A stretch of DNA of 64,000 nucleotides, taken from NCBI GenBank assembly GCA_944324385.1, contig CALUWD010000004.1, positions 32,317 through 96,316 on the forward strand. The letters run 5' to 3'. Numbering within the stretch: the first letter of the stretch is position 1; every line of letters begins with the position of its first letter. The DNA is from Candidatus Gastranaerophilales bacterium (GTDB lineage Bacteria; Cyanobacteriota; Vampirovibrionia; Gastranaerophilales; Gastranaerophilaceae). Positions 53,781 through 61,332 of the stretch are shown here, piece by piece. A program made the translations under genes and the position numbers. The notes below the pieces were generated by a model. The model worked only from the letters and a program-made list of their open reading frames with translations, made no database searches and was not told the DNA's origin.

Positions 53781-53827
53781 TAAATTTTTCCTTGAAAATT
53801 TCTCAACAGTTAATTATACTCTTAAAT

Positions 53828-54448
53828 ATGGTTCAAAAGTCAAGTAACGAAAATTTTTTTATAGGTCTGTCTCTTTCAAATTCTTCAAATTATGACAGTT
53901 CAGTTTGTGTGTTGGATAGAAATTCTAAAATACTTTTGTTGGATAAATTTTATTTTACTCAAGATATAGAGTTGTTTTTTCAAACTTCACCATATATCCA
54001 CAAGTCCTTGTTTTGTGTTTCTGTGCCTTATGATAATTCACTTTTAGATGGCAAGTGGCGAATTCATTCAAAAAATTATAAAATGCTGGGAGATTATTTT
54101 AAGATTAATCGTCAAAAGTGGACAAAAAGGCTCTCTAACAGACTTTGTGGTGCACTTTTGGATTTACATGAGGAAGGTGTTAAGGTTTTTCGTTGCGACA
54201 TTAACCAACTAAGGCAAGCTTATGGTTTAAACGCACATTATCTTTCAAGAACTTCTCTGGATTGCAAAAATTTGCAGACTTCGCTTAAATTAAAGTATAA
54301 TTTTGCAGAGCTGCCAGAAAACATGCTCGCAGCTTCATCGCTTGAGGCTATAATCTGTGCCATGTTTGCAAAATACATATCTTTTGGTGGTGAAACTTCA
54401 AATATGTTTGACTTTGAAGGGCTTGAAGTTTTATCAAAGCCATTTTAG
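53828..54448 (+). CDS. Hypothetical protein, possibly RNase H-fold (DUF429-like)
   Basis: The start FFIGLSLSNSSNYDSSVCVL then DRNSKILLLD resembles the first strand-turn of RNase H-fold DUF429-type proteins (a hydrophobic strand with a small-residue turn, then a strand describing 'own' residues). VPYDNSLLDGKWRIHSKNYK near 70 fits the family's second block. The expected acidic triad is not certain. No clear ribosome site favours the ATG at 53828 over the TTG at 53792. It is convergent with the GH57 gene with a 1-bp gap. Confidence 0.5.
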   Translation: MVQKSSNENFFIGLSLSNSSNYDSSVCVLDRNSKILLLDKFYFTQDIELFFQTSPYIHKSLFCVSVPYDNSLLDGKWRIHSKNYKMLGDYFKINRQKWTKRLSNRLCGALLDLHEEGVKVFRCDINQLRQAYGLNAHYLSRTSLDCKNLQTSLKLKYNFAELPENMLAASSLEAIICAMFAKYISFGGETSNMFDFEGLEVLSKPF

Positions 54449-54449
54449 A

Positions 54450-56981
54450 TTATTTTCTTTTGGGTAGACTTGCTTTGTCTATGTGTGGTCTAAAGAATTC
54501 TGTATTTATGTTTAACATTTGACCTATTTCAAGGATTTTAAGAGCAAGCTGCCTGTCTTCATTTTTATTTTTTGAAGTTTTTAGGTGTTCAATTAATATA
54601 TTTATTTTTGAGTAAATATTATCAAAGAAAATATTTTGCGCTTCGTTTATATTGGCTTGAATATCTAGTTTTTCAAGCATATTTAATAAGCCCAATATAT
54701 TTTGTGCAGTTGATATTTGCATATCTGAGGTCAGTTGATTGATAAGGTTTTCAAGTTTTTTTGAAATAATTGCGCCTGCTTTGCACTTATTTAGGTTTAT
54801 CTTAAATCTGTCTGCATTTTGCTTGATTAGAACTATTTTTGCATGAATTTTTTCGTCGCAAAAATCTTCAATTTTATTTAGTTCATATTCAAGCTTGCGC
54901 ATCAGTGTAAATTTTGCGCTAACTCTAAATACATCAGGTATATCCATACCTAAATCCATATAATATGCAACAGGTGCTTTTAGTTCGTCGTATATATCCT
55001 GATACGTTTTTTCCATTTTTACAAGTTTTGAGAAAAGTATTTTTTCAAGAATAACTTTTCTTTTGTCAATTAGTATGTCTTTTAAGGTGTAATATGTTGA
55101 ACTTATTTTGTCTTGAATTATTTTAAGTGTTTCGATTAAATCGTTAGACATAAAGACTTTTGTAATTTCGCTTTTGTCTTCGTTGTATTCATCAGGATTT
55201 TCGAGTCTTTTTACACTGCAATAAAATTCACCGCTTGCAGTATTTAAAATTACAAAAGACATATCAAATTTCTCAAAAGTTATTTTAGAAGTTAGCTCAA
55301 TATGTCCAAAGTTAATCGACGCTTGATTTTTCTTTACAGTTTTTGTATTTAGTTTTTTAACTTTATAGCAGTAAATTTCATCTAAATCTTCAGGTGTTAA
55401 AAATTTGCTTGCAAATGCCCACTGCGCTGCAATTCTCTCTATTGTAACGACAGAGGGTTTTACAAACCTTTCATAAACATCTTTCCCGCTACCATAGCCT
55501 TCAATATTACTTTTTGCCTTATTTAAGATTGATAAAAATTTCTTTTCAATGTCTGTTTTGCTAAATTCATTTGCAAGCTCAATTGCCCTTAGCGCGTATT
55601 TCATTATTTGAGTGGTTTCAATACCTGAAATTTCGGCAAAAAACCAGCCACAACTTGTGTACATAAGCTGGCAAAATCTTTGCATTTCCATTAATTTTAT
55701 GGCATTTGTTTTTTCTTTTTGGGTTAAATTTTTCTTTGCATTTTCTTTGAAAAATTTCTCATAACTTTCTTCGCTTCTGTCTAAAATAACGTCAATATAA
55801 TTATTTCTAGCTTCCCAAAAGTCATTGTAATACTTTGTACCTTCTGATGAGCAAAGTTTTATTAGCTCATCTCTTACATAATCAAGCGCATCTCTTAATG
55901 GTCTTCGCCACTTTTGATTCCAACCTGCTTGCGCACCTGTTGAACATCCGCAGTCTTCTGCCCATCTGCCAACCCCATGGCAGCAGCTCCAAGCTGATTG
56001 CGGTTTTATTTCTACCTGAAATTTTGGTGGAAATTTTTCCAAAAACCAGCCATAGTTTGTTATTTTAAAGCCAAGTTCTTCTGCTTTTACTTCAAGTACA
56101 TAGGATAAAGCCATATCGCCAAATTTTGTATGGTGTCCGTAACTTTCGCCATCAGTTGCTATATTTACAAGTTGCGGATGTCTTCTATCTTCCACATACC
56201 CGTCTTGCAGTCTGTATGCAAATTTATTCCCATCACAAAGCAAGTTATCAAAAGCTACAGACTTTGAAATTGCACCATCGTAGAAAAATAAATCTATGTA
56301 TTTTGTTTCATCAGCTTCATCAGGAAAATATCTATATGGCATTGATGGGTCAATACTTCCCCAACTTACATCGTGCCAAGTGTCTTCTCCATCCATTTTT
56401 CTAACACATTGTGCTTGATGTGGTGATAAGATTGTGTATTTAATGCCACAATCAATAAGCACTTCAAGTGTTTCGCTATCTACAGCAGTTTCAGCTAACC
56501 AAATGCCTTCTGGCTTTCTCTCAAAACGTTTTTCAAAGTCTTTAATACCCCAAATTACTTGCGTGTATTTATCGTTTAGGTTTGCAAGGGGTAGTATCAT
56601 GTGGTTATAAACTTGTGCTATTGCGCAACCATGGCCATCATGCAAAACCAAGGAATTTTTATCTGCCTCTATTATTCTTCTGTAGGCGTTTGGTGCGTGT
56701 TTTTCCATCCAGCTTAAAAGTGTAGGCCCAAAGTTAAAGCTCATTAATTCATAGTTATTAACTATGTTTAAAATTCTGTTTTGATTATCAACAATTCTTG
56801 AAACAGAGTTCGGTTCGTAGCACTGCCAGCAAATTCTGTCATTCCAGTCATGTTGAGGTTGCGCGCTTTCTTGCAGTTCTATTTCTTCAATCCAAGGGTT
56901 TTCTCTTGGTGGTTGATAAAAATGTCCATGGATTGTTAGGTATTTTGTGTGTTTATTTGCCTTATTTTTTGCTTCTTTCAT
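54450..56981 (-). CDS. Glycoside hydrolase family 57 / DUF3536 protein
   Basis: GH57 enzymes act on alpha-glucans. The N-terminal barrel starts YLTIHGHFYQPPRENPW (14-30) and contains FGPTLLSWM, the nucleophile Glu164 in GIWLAETAVDS and the acid Asp277 in NIATDGESYGHH. The remaining 450 residues match the DUF3536 extension, with ACCHGVGRW-like AWSCCHGVGRWAEDCGCSTG (about 333-352). No signal peptide, so it is cytoplasmic, perhaps an amylase or branching-type enzyme in glycogen turnover. 843 residues fits the DUF3536 type found in cyanobacteria and relatives. Exact activity unknown. Confidence 0.9.
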   Translation of the reverse strand: MKEAKNKANKHTKYLTIHGHFYQPPRENPWIEEIELQESAQPQHDWNDRICWQCYEPNSVSRIVDNQNRILNIVNNYELMSFNFGPTLLSWMEKHAPNAYRRIIEADKNSLVLHDGHGCAIAQVYNHMILPLANLNDKYTQVIWGIKDFEKRFERKPEGIWLAETAVDSETLEVLIDCGIKYTILSPHQAQCVRKMDGEDTWHDVSWGSIDPSMPYRYFPDEADETKYIDLFFYDGAISKSVAFDNLLCDGNKFAYRLQDGYVEDRRHPQLVNIATDGESYGHHTKFGDMALSYVLEVKAEELGFKITNYGWFLEKFPPKFQVEIKPQSAWSCCHGVGRWAEDCGCSTGAQAGWNQKWRRPLRDALDYVRDELIKLCSSEGTKYYNDFWEARNNYIDVILDRSEESYEKFFKENAKKNLTQKEKTNAIKLMEMQRFCQLMYTSCGWFFAEISGIETTQIMKYALRAIELANEFSKTDIEKKFLSILNKAKSNIEGYGSGKDVYERFVKPSVVTIERIAAQWAFASKFLTPEDLDEIYCYKVKKLNTKTVKKNQASINFGHIELTSKITFEKFDMSFVILNTASGEFYCSVKRLENPDEYNEDKSEITKVFMSNDLIETLKIIQDKISSTYYTLKDILIDKRKVILEKILFSKLVKMEKTYQDIYDELKAPVAYYMDLGMDIPDVFRVSAKFTLMRKLEYELNKIEDFCDEKIHAKIVLIKQNADRFKINLNKCKAGAIISKKLENLINQLTSDMQISTAQNILGLLNMLEKLDIQANINEAQNIFFDNIYSKINILIEHLKTSKNKNEDRQLALKILEIGQMLNINTEFFRPHIDKASLPKRK

Positions 56982-57012
56982 ACTTTCTTAATACCAACGC
57001 TAAACTAACACT

Positions 57013-57477
57013 CTATTTTTTTTCTTTGTCAGGATTTGCCTTCTTTTGCAAAATTGTGATTTTGTTGACATCAATCCAAGGGTCGCCAAGTGCATTTGAA
57101 AAGACTTTCCCTGTAATTTGAATTTTATCCCCTGTATCAAGTTCTATAAATTTTTCGGCATAATCTCTTTTTATAAAAAGTTTCATTTCTGATAATGGCA
57201 CATTGTGATCGTCAACATCATCTCTTTGGATTAAAAACCCGATGTAGTCAGTTGATGAACGCATTGCTTTTTTATAATCAAGTCCTAGTGTTGAAAATTT
57301 ATCAAAAGTCGCCTTCATTGTTACGGTTTTATTTAAATATTTTTGAGGGGTTGCAACAACGCTAAGCGGTGCTGTGTTTATTGGCGCACTTGTACTTGTA
57401 TCTGCAAATGCAGGTGAAAATGCCAAAAATGCGCATAAAATTGTGCAAAATATTATATTTTTAAACTTAGTAAACAT
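57013..57477 (-). CDS. Small secreted OB-fold-like protein
   Basis: A signal peptide (MFTKFKNIIFCTILCAFLAF then SPAFA) precedes about 125 residues. The pattern VVATPQKYLNKTVTMKATFD, GFLIQRDD and GDKIQITGKVFSNALGDPWI resembles bacterial nucleic-acid-free OB folds of periplasmic stress proteins (YgiW/BOF-like), which also read 'G(D/T)x(V/I)xVxGxV'. The tail is Lys-rich. It lies 31 bp upstream of the GH57 gene, which may share its transcript. Function unknown. Confidence 0.7.
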   Translation of the reverse strand: MFTKFKNIIFCTILCAFLAFSPAFADTSTSAPINTAPLSVVATPQKYLNKTVTMKATFDKFSTLGLDYKKAMRSSTDYIGFLIQRDDVDDHNVPLSEMKLFIKRDYAEKFIELDTGDKIQITGKVFSNALGDPWIDVNKITILQKKANPDKEKK

Positions 57478-57540
57478 TATAAACTCCTATTTGATTATAA
57501 GTATATTCTAGCACATTTTATAAAGCGCACAATAGCCGAT

Positions 57541-58422
57541 TTATGCTAAATTCCCAATTTCTTCTTCTTTTAAACAAAGATGCCCAAGCGGGTTTTCAAA
57601 TGCGTATTTTTTAGCTTCTTGATTTGAAATTAAATTGCCATCAACTGTTTTTTTAATAATTTCGTCTAAAAATAAAATAGAACCTGCAAGCGTACCTTTG
57701 TCATCTTTTCCGTCAGAATTTATTTTTTTACCGCAAAATACTATCTCGTTTTTAGCATGTGCTGCTGGTAGTGCGTCGCTTACCAGAATAATTTTTTCGG
57801 GATTTTTAGTATTAAAAAACAGTTTTAGCATATTTTTGCTTGTATGAATTTCATCAGCAATTATCTCGCAATAAATGTTGTCATCAAAAAGGCTGTCTAA
57901 TGCTAGATTTGTTCCCCTATGACTGATTTGCGGCATTGCATTAAAGTGATGAGTTGTAGCACTTGCACCACCTATGTTATTACTTAATGTGTGACCTGCA
58001 TGCGCTCTTATATTATTGCTTTCAAGGTAATTTGCAAGTTCATTGTTTTTATCCAATTCAGGCGCTAATGTTACAATTTTTATAATATCTTCGTAGTCTT
58101 GTGTTAGTTTTTTGAAATTATCAACTGTTGGCTTTAAAAAGACATCTTTATCTTGAATACCGGGTTTATCAGGGTTTAAAAATGTTCCTTCCAAATGCAG
58201 CCCAATAACTTTGCTCTCGTTATTTTCCTGTTTGCTTTTGATTTCTTTAAAGAGTTCAAAACGCTTTCTCAGGTTTTCTATACTATCGCCTACAAGGGTC
58301 GGACAAATTGCCACTATTCCTCTGTTGTAGAGTTCTTTTAGCAGTTTTTTAATTTCTTCTTGATTTGAGGTGTTAAAATTTACACCAAGTCCGCCATGGA
58401 TGTGAATATCAATTATTTTCAT
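57541..58422 (-). CDS. nagA: N-acetylglucosamine-6-phosphate deacetylase
   Basis: NagA removes acetate from GlcNAc-6-P, feeding amino-sugar and wall-recycling pathways. I start at MKIIDIHIHGGLGVNFNTSN. Amidohydrolase motifs: HIHGG (7-11), GLHLEGTFLNPDKPG (metal Glu), HAGHTLSN, THHFNAMPQISHRG and the catalytic Asp in VSDALPAAH. At about 293 residues it is shorter than the usual 370-390, lacking much of the N-terminal beta domain. No nagB is adjacent. Ribosome-site support is weak. Confidence 0.88.
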   Translation of the reverse strand: MKIIDIHIHGGLGVNFNTSNQEEIKKLLKELYNRGIVAICPTLVGDSIENLRKRFELFKEIKSKQENNESKVIGLHLEGTFLNPDKPGIQDKDVFLKPTVDNFKKLTQDYEDIIKIVTLAPELDKNNELANYLESNNIRAHAGHTLSNNIGGASATTHHFNAMPQISHRGTNLALDSLFDDNIYCEIIADEIHTSKNMLKLFFNTKNPEKIILVSDALPAAHAKNEIVFCGKKINSDGKDDKGTLAGSILFLDEIIKKTVDGNLISNQEAKKYAFENPLGHLCLKEEEIGNLA

Positions 58423-58537
58423 ATATTTATTATACACTTTTTTGACTTTTTTAAAAAAGTTATTAATTACTAATTAGTGTGTTAATAGGGGTTTTTAATC
58501 TTAATGTTAACAAAATGTAACAATAACTCTAAAAAAC

Positions 58538-58565
58538 TAAAGTTTGAATATTTCAATGTCGATAT
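58538..58565 (+). promoter_or_regulatory. Sigma-28-like promoter of the 58600 cluster
   Basis: TAAAGTTT (58538-58545), 12-nt spacer, GTCGATAT (58558-58565). The -35 half equals the FliA consensus; the -10 half matches GCCGATAA at 6 of 8 positions. It lies 35 bp before the ATG, a natural distance. Confidence 0.65.
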
Positions 58566-58599
58566 TAGTTACATAAGAACAATGGAGGCATAGAAAACA

Positions 58600-59622
58600 A
58601 TGGGAATGGCAGCAAGCCAAGCAAGATTTTTAGGTCTTACGGCAAGAAAAACAAACGTTGAATATGAAGGACAACAAGTTAACCAACAAAGAACGGTTCT
58701 TTCCAATGAAAGCGCGGGCTTGTTCAACCAAATGTTAGAACTTCAAGTTCCGACTCCACCAAGTGCTACCGACTACTATAACACTCGTTATGTGTTTGAT
58801 TCTATGGGTGAAGATTTCTCAATTACAAAATTCGACACATCTTCTGGTGGCGTAGGTGCTTATAACATTGTTCTTGAATACTCTGAAACAGAAAGAAAAG
58901 GCTATTCTTCAGTACCAATTACCCAAGGTACTCCGGTGGCATTTAACGATAAAACACCTACAAAAATTTACTTAAACGGTAAAGAGTATGAAATTACTTT
59001 AGCTGATGCAACCGGTGTTGATAAGGGTAATATCGAAATTATCAACTCTGCGATTGTTGCAAATGATTCCACAAGAAAACCTGAAAATGATACATATTAC
59101 AAGTACACAGTTAACCAAGGTGAAACAGATGAAAGAACATATTACATTTCTTCTTATGATATTAATAATGCATCCTTACCTTCTGACCCTTCAGAAATGT
59201 ACACAGGAGGCTTAACTCAATACTTCGCACAAGATGCAACAGTTAAAAAGAAAAGTAATGCAACAGCATCATTCCAAGCAACAAATGATGGTAGATTTGA
59301 ATCTGTTACTATTACAGGCGTTGATAATGAATCACTTAACCAAAAACTTGCAGGAAAAACATTTGAGCTTGATTTAACCCAAGTCGATGACTCAGAAGGT
59401 TATGAAGCTGCTATGAAAGATTATGAATATCAGAAAATGATGTATGAAAGAGCAATACAAGATATCAACGCAAGAACAGAAATCATCCAACAACAAGATA
59501 GAACTCTTGAATTAAGATTGAAACAACTTGATACTGAACAAGAAGCACTTAAAACAGAAATGGATGCTGTTAAAGAAGTTATCCAAAAGAACGTTGAATC
59601 TACATTTAAAACATTCGCTTAA
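58600..59622 (+). CDS. Signal-less coiled-coil protein with variable middle (filament-like architecture)
   Basis: No known family. The 340 residues begin MGMAASQARFLGLTARKTNV then EYEGQQVNQQRTVLSNES, a helical segment. A beta-rich, Tyr/Thr/Asp-rich middle (about 55-265) follows, and the C-terminus is a long coiled coil (IQQQDRTLELRLKQLDTEQE, then ALKTEMDAVKEVIQKNVES). The ends align without gaps to those of the 107-residue protein at 60972 (11 of 38 N-terminal residues identical). Helical ends around a variable middle, no signal peptide and a FliA-like promoter recall flagellins, but the sequence is not flagellin. GGAGG lies 11 bases upstream of the ATG. Confidence 0.85.
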   Translation: MGMAASQARFLGLTARKTNVEYEGQQVNQQRTVLSNESAGLFNQMLELQVPTPPSATDYYNTRYVFDSMGEDFSITKFDTSSGGVGAYNIVLEYSETERKGYSSVPITQGTPVAFNDKTPTKIYLNGKEYEITLADATGVDKGNIEIINSAIVANDSTRKPENDTYYKYTVNQGETDERTYYISSYDINNASLPSDPSEMYTGGLTQYFAQDATVKKKSNATASFQATNDGRFESVTITGVDNESLNQKLAGKTFELDLTQVDDSEGYEAAMKDYEYQKMMYERAIQDINARTEIIQQQDRTLELRLKQLDTEQEALKTEMDAVKEVIQKNVESTFKTFA

Positions 59623-59638
59623 TTTAAAATCCATAATC

Positions 59639-59668
59639 TGCACCATGTCAAAAAACTGGCATGGTGCA
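59639..59668 (+). repeat. Intercistronic hairpin between the 58600 and 59700 genes
   Basis: TGCACCATG (59639-59647) pairs perfectly with CATGGTGCA (59660-59668). Without a T-run it probably stabilises or attenuates rather than ends the transcript, giving unequal expression of the two genes. Confidence 0.6.
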
Positions 59669-59699
59669 AAAATAAAAGAAAGTACACGAGGGTTAGTAA

Positions 59700-60521
59700 A
59701 TGGTATCTTACAAAAACATGCATTCGCTTACAATTGCAAATAAATATGGCTCAGCAAGCTCTATTGCAAAAGCTGAATTGTATGAAACTTACGATAGATT
59801 AAGAGACTTAACTGTATCAAGTTCAGCATCATCTGGTAGTGGTTTTGGTACCGCAGGTGGATTTTTATGGCAATTGGCTAGTATGTTCTCGCCCAGTTCT
59901 TTTATGCCAATTATGGGTGGTACAAGTATGATGGATATCCCCGGTACTTCTTACTGGTCACCAATTACGGGTTCTACTGCATCTTATGATGGTGCAACTT
60001 CTGCCTTTGGGATAGGCAATCTAGGCTCTTACCCAGGGTTCCCCTCGGGTGCTGCAGGAATTACGTTGGGTTTTGGCTCAGAAGGTGCTCCTACAGGCGG
60101 TGCCGCTGGTCTTGCAACAGGGTATGCGGTAAGTTCAGCAGGGATTGCTGCTATGAATACAGCATCAGCTGCTCTGGGTACTGCTTCAGGTGGGTTTAGT
60201 TTTGGGCAAAACATTGTTCTTCCTCTTGCTGGATTGGTATCCGGTTGGGGTGGTTTATTACAAGCAATGTCCCCTTATATGGGCGAATGGGGCTTGGGTG
60301 CAATTGTTGCAGGTAACTTAATGCAAGGTACTGGTAATGCTGCGGTTAGCGCGTATCAAAACGTAACAGGTAGGATTACGACAAATGCTGATGTAATTTT
60401 ATCTGACAGGGTAAAAAATATTGAAACAGTTTGTAAGATGCTTGATACCCAAGCTGATATTGTACGTAAAACTCTTAAAAACGATATTGAATCGGATTCA
60501 AAATTAGTACAAGATTTGTAA
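59700..60521 (+). CDS. Gly/Ser/Ala-rich protein of the 58600 cluster
   Basis: No family recognised. The first 40 residues are helical (MVSYKNMHSLTIANKYGSAS then SIAKAELYETYDRLRDL), followed by about 170 residues of Gly, Ser, Ala, Thr and Met with low complexity (SPSSFMPIMGGTSMMDIPGT; GGAAGLATGYAVSSAGIAAM). The end is a charged helix (DRVKNIETVCKMLDTQADIV and RKTLKNDIESDSKL). The helix / low-complexity / helix layout again suggests an exported structural protein. GAGGG lies seven bases before the ATG. It shares the 58538 promoter, or uses another not seen. Confidence 0.8.
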   Translation: MVSYKNMHSLTIANKYGSASSIAKAELYETYDRLRDLTVSSSASSGSGFGTAGGFLWQLASMFSPSSFMPIMGGTSMMDIPGTSYWSPITGSTASYDGATSAFGIGNLGSYPGFPSGAAGITLGFGSEGAPTGGAAGLATGYAVSSAGIAAMNTASAALGTASGGFSFGQNIVLPLAGLVSGWGGLLQAMSPYMGEWGLGAIVAGNLMQGTGNAAVSAYQNVTGRITTNADVILSDRVKNIETVCKMLDTQADIVRKTLKNDIESDSKLVQDL

Positions 60522-60548
60522 ACTTTTGTAAAAAAATAAAATTAAAAA

Positions 60549-60576
60549 TAAAGATTTTTGCTCTCTATGTCGTTAT
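60549..60576 (+). promoter_or_regulatory. Sigma-28-like promoter of the 60701 and 60972 genes
   Basis: TAAAGATT (60549-60556), 12 nt, GTCGTTAT (60569-60576). It differs from the 58538 site by one base in each half and keeps the same spacer. The leader to the next start is about 120 nt and holds a TTAGGG/CCCTAA hairpin next to the ribosome site. Confidence 0.6.
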
Positions 60577-60700
60577 AAAACATAGATATAGATTGCAATT
60601 TCGGAATATTTGGTTTTAGTGAGCACAATATCTGTAGGCAATTTTATCTGAGGTTATGTTTTTATTAGTTTAGGGTTACCCCTAACAAAGGAGTAAGCTC

Positions 60701-60970
60701 GTGCAACAAAGTATCCAAATAAATTTAAAAAGGATGAAAAATTTTCTAGGATTTTCAAAAAGTTTCTTAATCAGAAAAAATCCTTTCAAAATTTTCTCTA
60801 AAGAATTTACTACGATGCTTAAGAATTTCTTTTCAATGAATAAGAAAAGAAAAATGGTAAAATATAGACTAAATTACCAACTTTACAAGCTAAATCAAAT
60901 GGAAAAACTTATTGCACAAAACAATGAACACGTTTTCCTAAGGGGAAATAAATTCAACGAAATGAGATAA
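60701..60970 (+). CDS. Small basic hypothetical protein of the 58600 cluster (89 aa)
   Basis: A GTG start with AAAGGAG seven bases upstream is convincing. The 89 residues are strongly basic (KRMKNFLGFSKSFLIRKNPF; KEFTTMLKNFFSMNKKRKMV) with a helical C-terminal part (LNYQLYKLNQMEKLIAQNNE). No signal peptide. It sits two bases before the next gene, so the two are coupled. A role as chaperone or adaptor for a helical partner is possible but only inferred. Confidence 0.65.
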   Translation: MQQSIQINLKRMKNFLGFSKSFLIRKNPFKIFSKEFTTMLKNFFSMNKKRKMVKYRLNYQLYKLNQMEKLIAQNNEHVFLRGNKFNEMR

Positions 60971-60971
60971 A

Positions 60972-61295
60972 ATGGGCTTAATAGTTTCAACAATCAGATT
61001 AATACAACTAAACAGCATGAGGCTTAACCTTGAGTATAAGCTAACTCTGATTAACTCGTCACGTTTGCAGTTAACAAGTGCAACCGGTGATCTTGAAACT
61101 TTGGGTACCGATTTAGATCCTGATTCAGCTGAGGCAAAAGCACTGCAAAAACGGCAGGAACGTTTAAAAGTTGTTGAACAACGCCTTGAAGAACAAGCGC
61201 AAAGATATCAAATTCAACTTAAGATGATTGAAAGTGAAATCCAGAGTGTTAACTCTACGATTGACTCAAACATTCAAATGGCATACGGCAGATAA
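60972..61295 (+). CDS. Short coiled-coil protein related to the ends of the 58600 protein
   Basis: The 107-residue protein begins MGLIVSTIRLIQLNSMRLNL then EYKLTLINSSRLQLTS and ends in a coiled coil (LQKRQERLKVVEQRLEEQAQ; LKMIESEIQSVNSTIDSN). Without gaps its first 38 residues share M1, G2, S6, R9, L13, N19, E21, Y22, N28, R31 and L34 with the 58600 protein. It therefore looks like the same fold with the middle domain absent. It starts 2 bp after the 60701 gene. Together they resemble a subunit set; function unproven. Confidence 0.8.
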   Translation: MGLIVSTIRLIQLNSMRLNLEYKLTLINSSRLQLTSATGDLETLGTDLDPDSAEAKALQKRQERLKVVEQRLEEQAQRYQIQLKMIESEIQSVNSTIDSNIQMAYGR

Positions 61296-61304
61296 AATAT
61301 TTAA

Positions 61305-61327
61305 AAGGCGGGTTTTTAGCCCGCCTT
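61305..61327. terminator. Bidirectional terminator between the 60972 gene and leuS
   Basis: AAGGCGGG (61305-61312) pairs with CCCGCCTT (61320-61327) around TTTTTAG; it serves both convergent genes. Confidence 0.85.
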
Positions 61328-61332
61328 AAATT

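Noticed and set aside
58600..59622. 58600 product as a true flagellin or hook protein
   Set aside because: The conserved flagellin N-terminal and C-terminal sequences are absent; only the general architecture is similar.
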